DNA from: Actibacterium lipolyticum
GTDB lineage: Bacteria > Pseudomonadota > Alphaproteobacteria > Rhodobacterales > Rhodobacteraceae
Assembly (NCBI RefSeq): GCF_900184935.1
Contig: NZ_FXYE01000002.1
Coordinates: 1,116,001-1,180,000, forward strand
Direction of reading: 5' to 3'
Length of the DNA: 64,000 bases
Position 1 is the stretch's first letter, and every line of letters starts with the position of its first letter. The translations under genes and the position numbers were made by a program. Positions 63,194 through 64,000 of the stretch are shown in pieces. The notes below the pieces were generated by a model. It made no database searches. It was not told the DNA's origin and was given only the letters and a program-made list of their open reading frames with translations.

Positions 63194-64000
63194 TCAGACC
63201 AGTCCGGTTTCCCGCGCGATCCGCTTTAGCGTATGAAATCCAAGCGTCTGATACAGAAGCGGGTTGTGTACAGCCGGGTCTTGTTCGGCTTCGATGACGA
63301 TCCAACGGTCGTAGCCATGTGTAGCGAGGATCTTCAAAAGCGGCTCAAAATCGACGCCGCCTTCTTGGTCGCCCGGCACGGTGAATACGCCCGCACGCAC
63401 CGCATCCATGAACGACAGACCTTCCCCTTCAACGCGGGCACGCACCGAAGGGCGTACGTTCTTTGCGTGAAAATGCCCGACCCGTCCGATGTGTTTCGCC
63501 AAGACCTTTTCGGGAACACCGCCGCCAAAATAGCAGTGGCCCGCATCAAACAGCAGCTTTGTCGCCGGACCGACCGCCGCCATAAACGCATCGATGTCTT
63601 CTGGGCTTTGGACAACGGTGCCCATGTGATGGTGATAAACCAGATCGATCCCTTGATCGGCGCAGTACTGTGCGATTTCTTCGACCTTTGCGGCGAAACT
63701 TTGCATCTGGGCGGCGTCCAGCACCGGGCGATCAGACAGCGGCTTATCCTGCCCCTGCACCGAATTTGAGGTTTCACAAACGATGCAAACTCTGCAGCCA
63801 TTATGCTTGAGCTTATCAAGATGCGGCTGAATCGCCTTCTTTTCGTCCTCGACCGAATGCGCCAACAGGTTCAGCGAATGCCAGCCCGAAATGAAAGACA
63901 GGCCATATTCTGCAAGCAATTGCTTCAGCGCCTCAGGGTCGTCCTGAGGCCAGCGATGACCGTTTTCGATCCCGTCAAAGCCGATCAAACGGCCCGCCTC
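63194..64000 (-). CDS. iolE: myo-inosose-2 dehydratase, 5' truncated by window edge
   Basis: The frame continues to the last base (codons in phase from 64000), so the first 25-35 residues lie outside the window; 268 codons remain. It is a TIM-barrel protein with FDAGHCYFGGGVPEKVLAKH and HFHAKNVRPSV, as in IolE, which dehydrates scyllo-inosose in inositol breakdown. Next to iolB, it marks the start of an inositol operon that extends past the right edge. Confidence 0.88.
   Translation of the reverse strand, partial: EAGRLIGFDGIENGHRWPQDDPEALKQLLAEYGLSFISGWHSLNLLAHSVEDEKKAIQPHLDKLKHNGCRVCIVCETSNSVQGQDKPLSDRPVLDAAQMQSFAAKVEEIAQYCADQGIDLVYHHHMGTVVQSPEDIDAFMAAVGPATKLLFDAGHCYFGGGVPEKVLAKHIGRVGHFHAKNVRPSVRARVEGEGLSFMDAVRAGVFTVPGDQEGGVDFEPLLKILATHGYDRWIVIEAEQDPAVHNPLLYQTLGFHTLKRIARETGLV

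Overview
The window is 64 kb of ordinary-looking chromosome from a GC-rich alphaproteobacterium. Its gene content points to Rhodobacterales (Roseobacter group): a 44-residue aa3-type cytochrome oxidase subunit IV, plant-type GshA, ETF-ubiquinone oxidoreductase, a DmdC-like acyl-CoA dehydrogenase, a pyrB/pyrC-like/plsY operon, iolB/iolE, and many small conserved Rhodobacterales proteins. This placement rests on protein character only; no rRNA or tRNA gene, CRISPR array, insertion sequence or phage gene was seen. Genes are dense, often overlap by 1-14 bp, and both window edges cut a gene (an AMP-forming ligase on the left, iolE on the right).

Layout. 0-18 kb: housekeeping genes (TrmN6-like methyltransferase, polyprenyl synthase, ispE, a TPR protein, ETF-QO, greA, azlCD), an acyl-CoA dehydrogenase/MBL hydrolase/DUF6173 operon, sua5, yqgE and a DsbD-N-like periplasmic protein. 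18-23 kb: an RND efflux pump and its adaptor. 23-25 kb: nudix, moaB and a uracil-DNA glycosylase lacking the usual Fe-S cysteines. 25-28.6 kb: pyrB, an unknown membrane protein, a degenerate dihydroorotase-like gene, and plsY, closed by a terminator. 28.7-30.1 kb: a GbsR/MarR regulator with two small membrane-protein genes and repeated TTTCTG-N6-CAGAAA operators. 30-39.4 kb: gshA/rsmE, ubiA, a BON/OmpA-type envelope protein with a coiled-coil partner, and uvrC-pgsA-moaD-moaE. 39.4-43.3 kb: an AT-rich gap, then a pteridine-reductase-like SDR, a Ca/Na exchanger, a tiny zinc-ribbon-like protein, an S49 peptidase, and a divergent Crp/Fnr regulator.

43.3-49.8 kb is the most accessory-looking segment. 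It holds two sulfotransferase-like proteins, a serine-hydrolase-like protein, and a protein of about 1000 residues with three tandem N-terminal repeats, a GT4/WsaF-like domain and a GT2 domain. It is bordered by two long AT-rich intergenic regions that share a C-rich motif. I infer a surface glycan synthesis and modification locus. 49.8-59.1 kb is an eight-gene operon (aldehyde dehydrogenase, TAT-exported binding protein, LivGFHM-type ABC transporter, coniferyl-alcohol-dehydrogenase-like SDR, second aldehyde dehydrogenase) facing an AraC regulator. It reads as an uptake-plus-oxidation pathway, possibly for aromatic alcohols and aldehydes. 59-64 kb holds a sorbosone-dehydrogenase-like protein, a PlsC acyltransferase, and the start of an inositol catabolic cluster (TIM-barrel protein, iolB, iolE).

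No clear defence or otherwise wholly new system is visible. The best leads are the surface-glycan locus, the pyrB-membrane protein-pseudo-pyrC arrangement, the GbsR operon with duplicated operators, the cluster-less uracil-DNA glycosylase, a putative permuted-papain-fold lipoprotein, and recurrent 4-nt shared stop codons between convergent genes.
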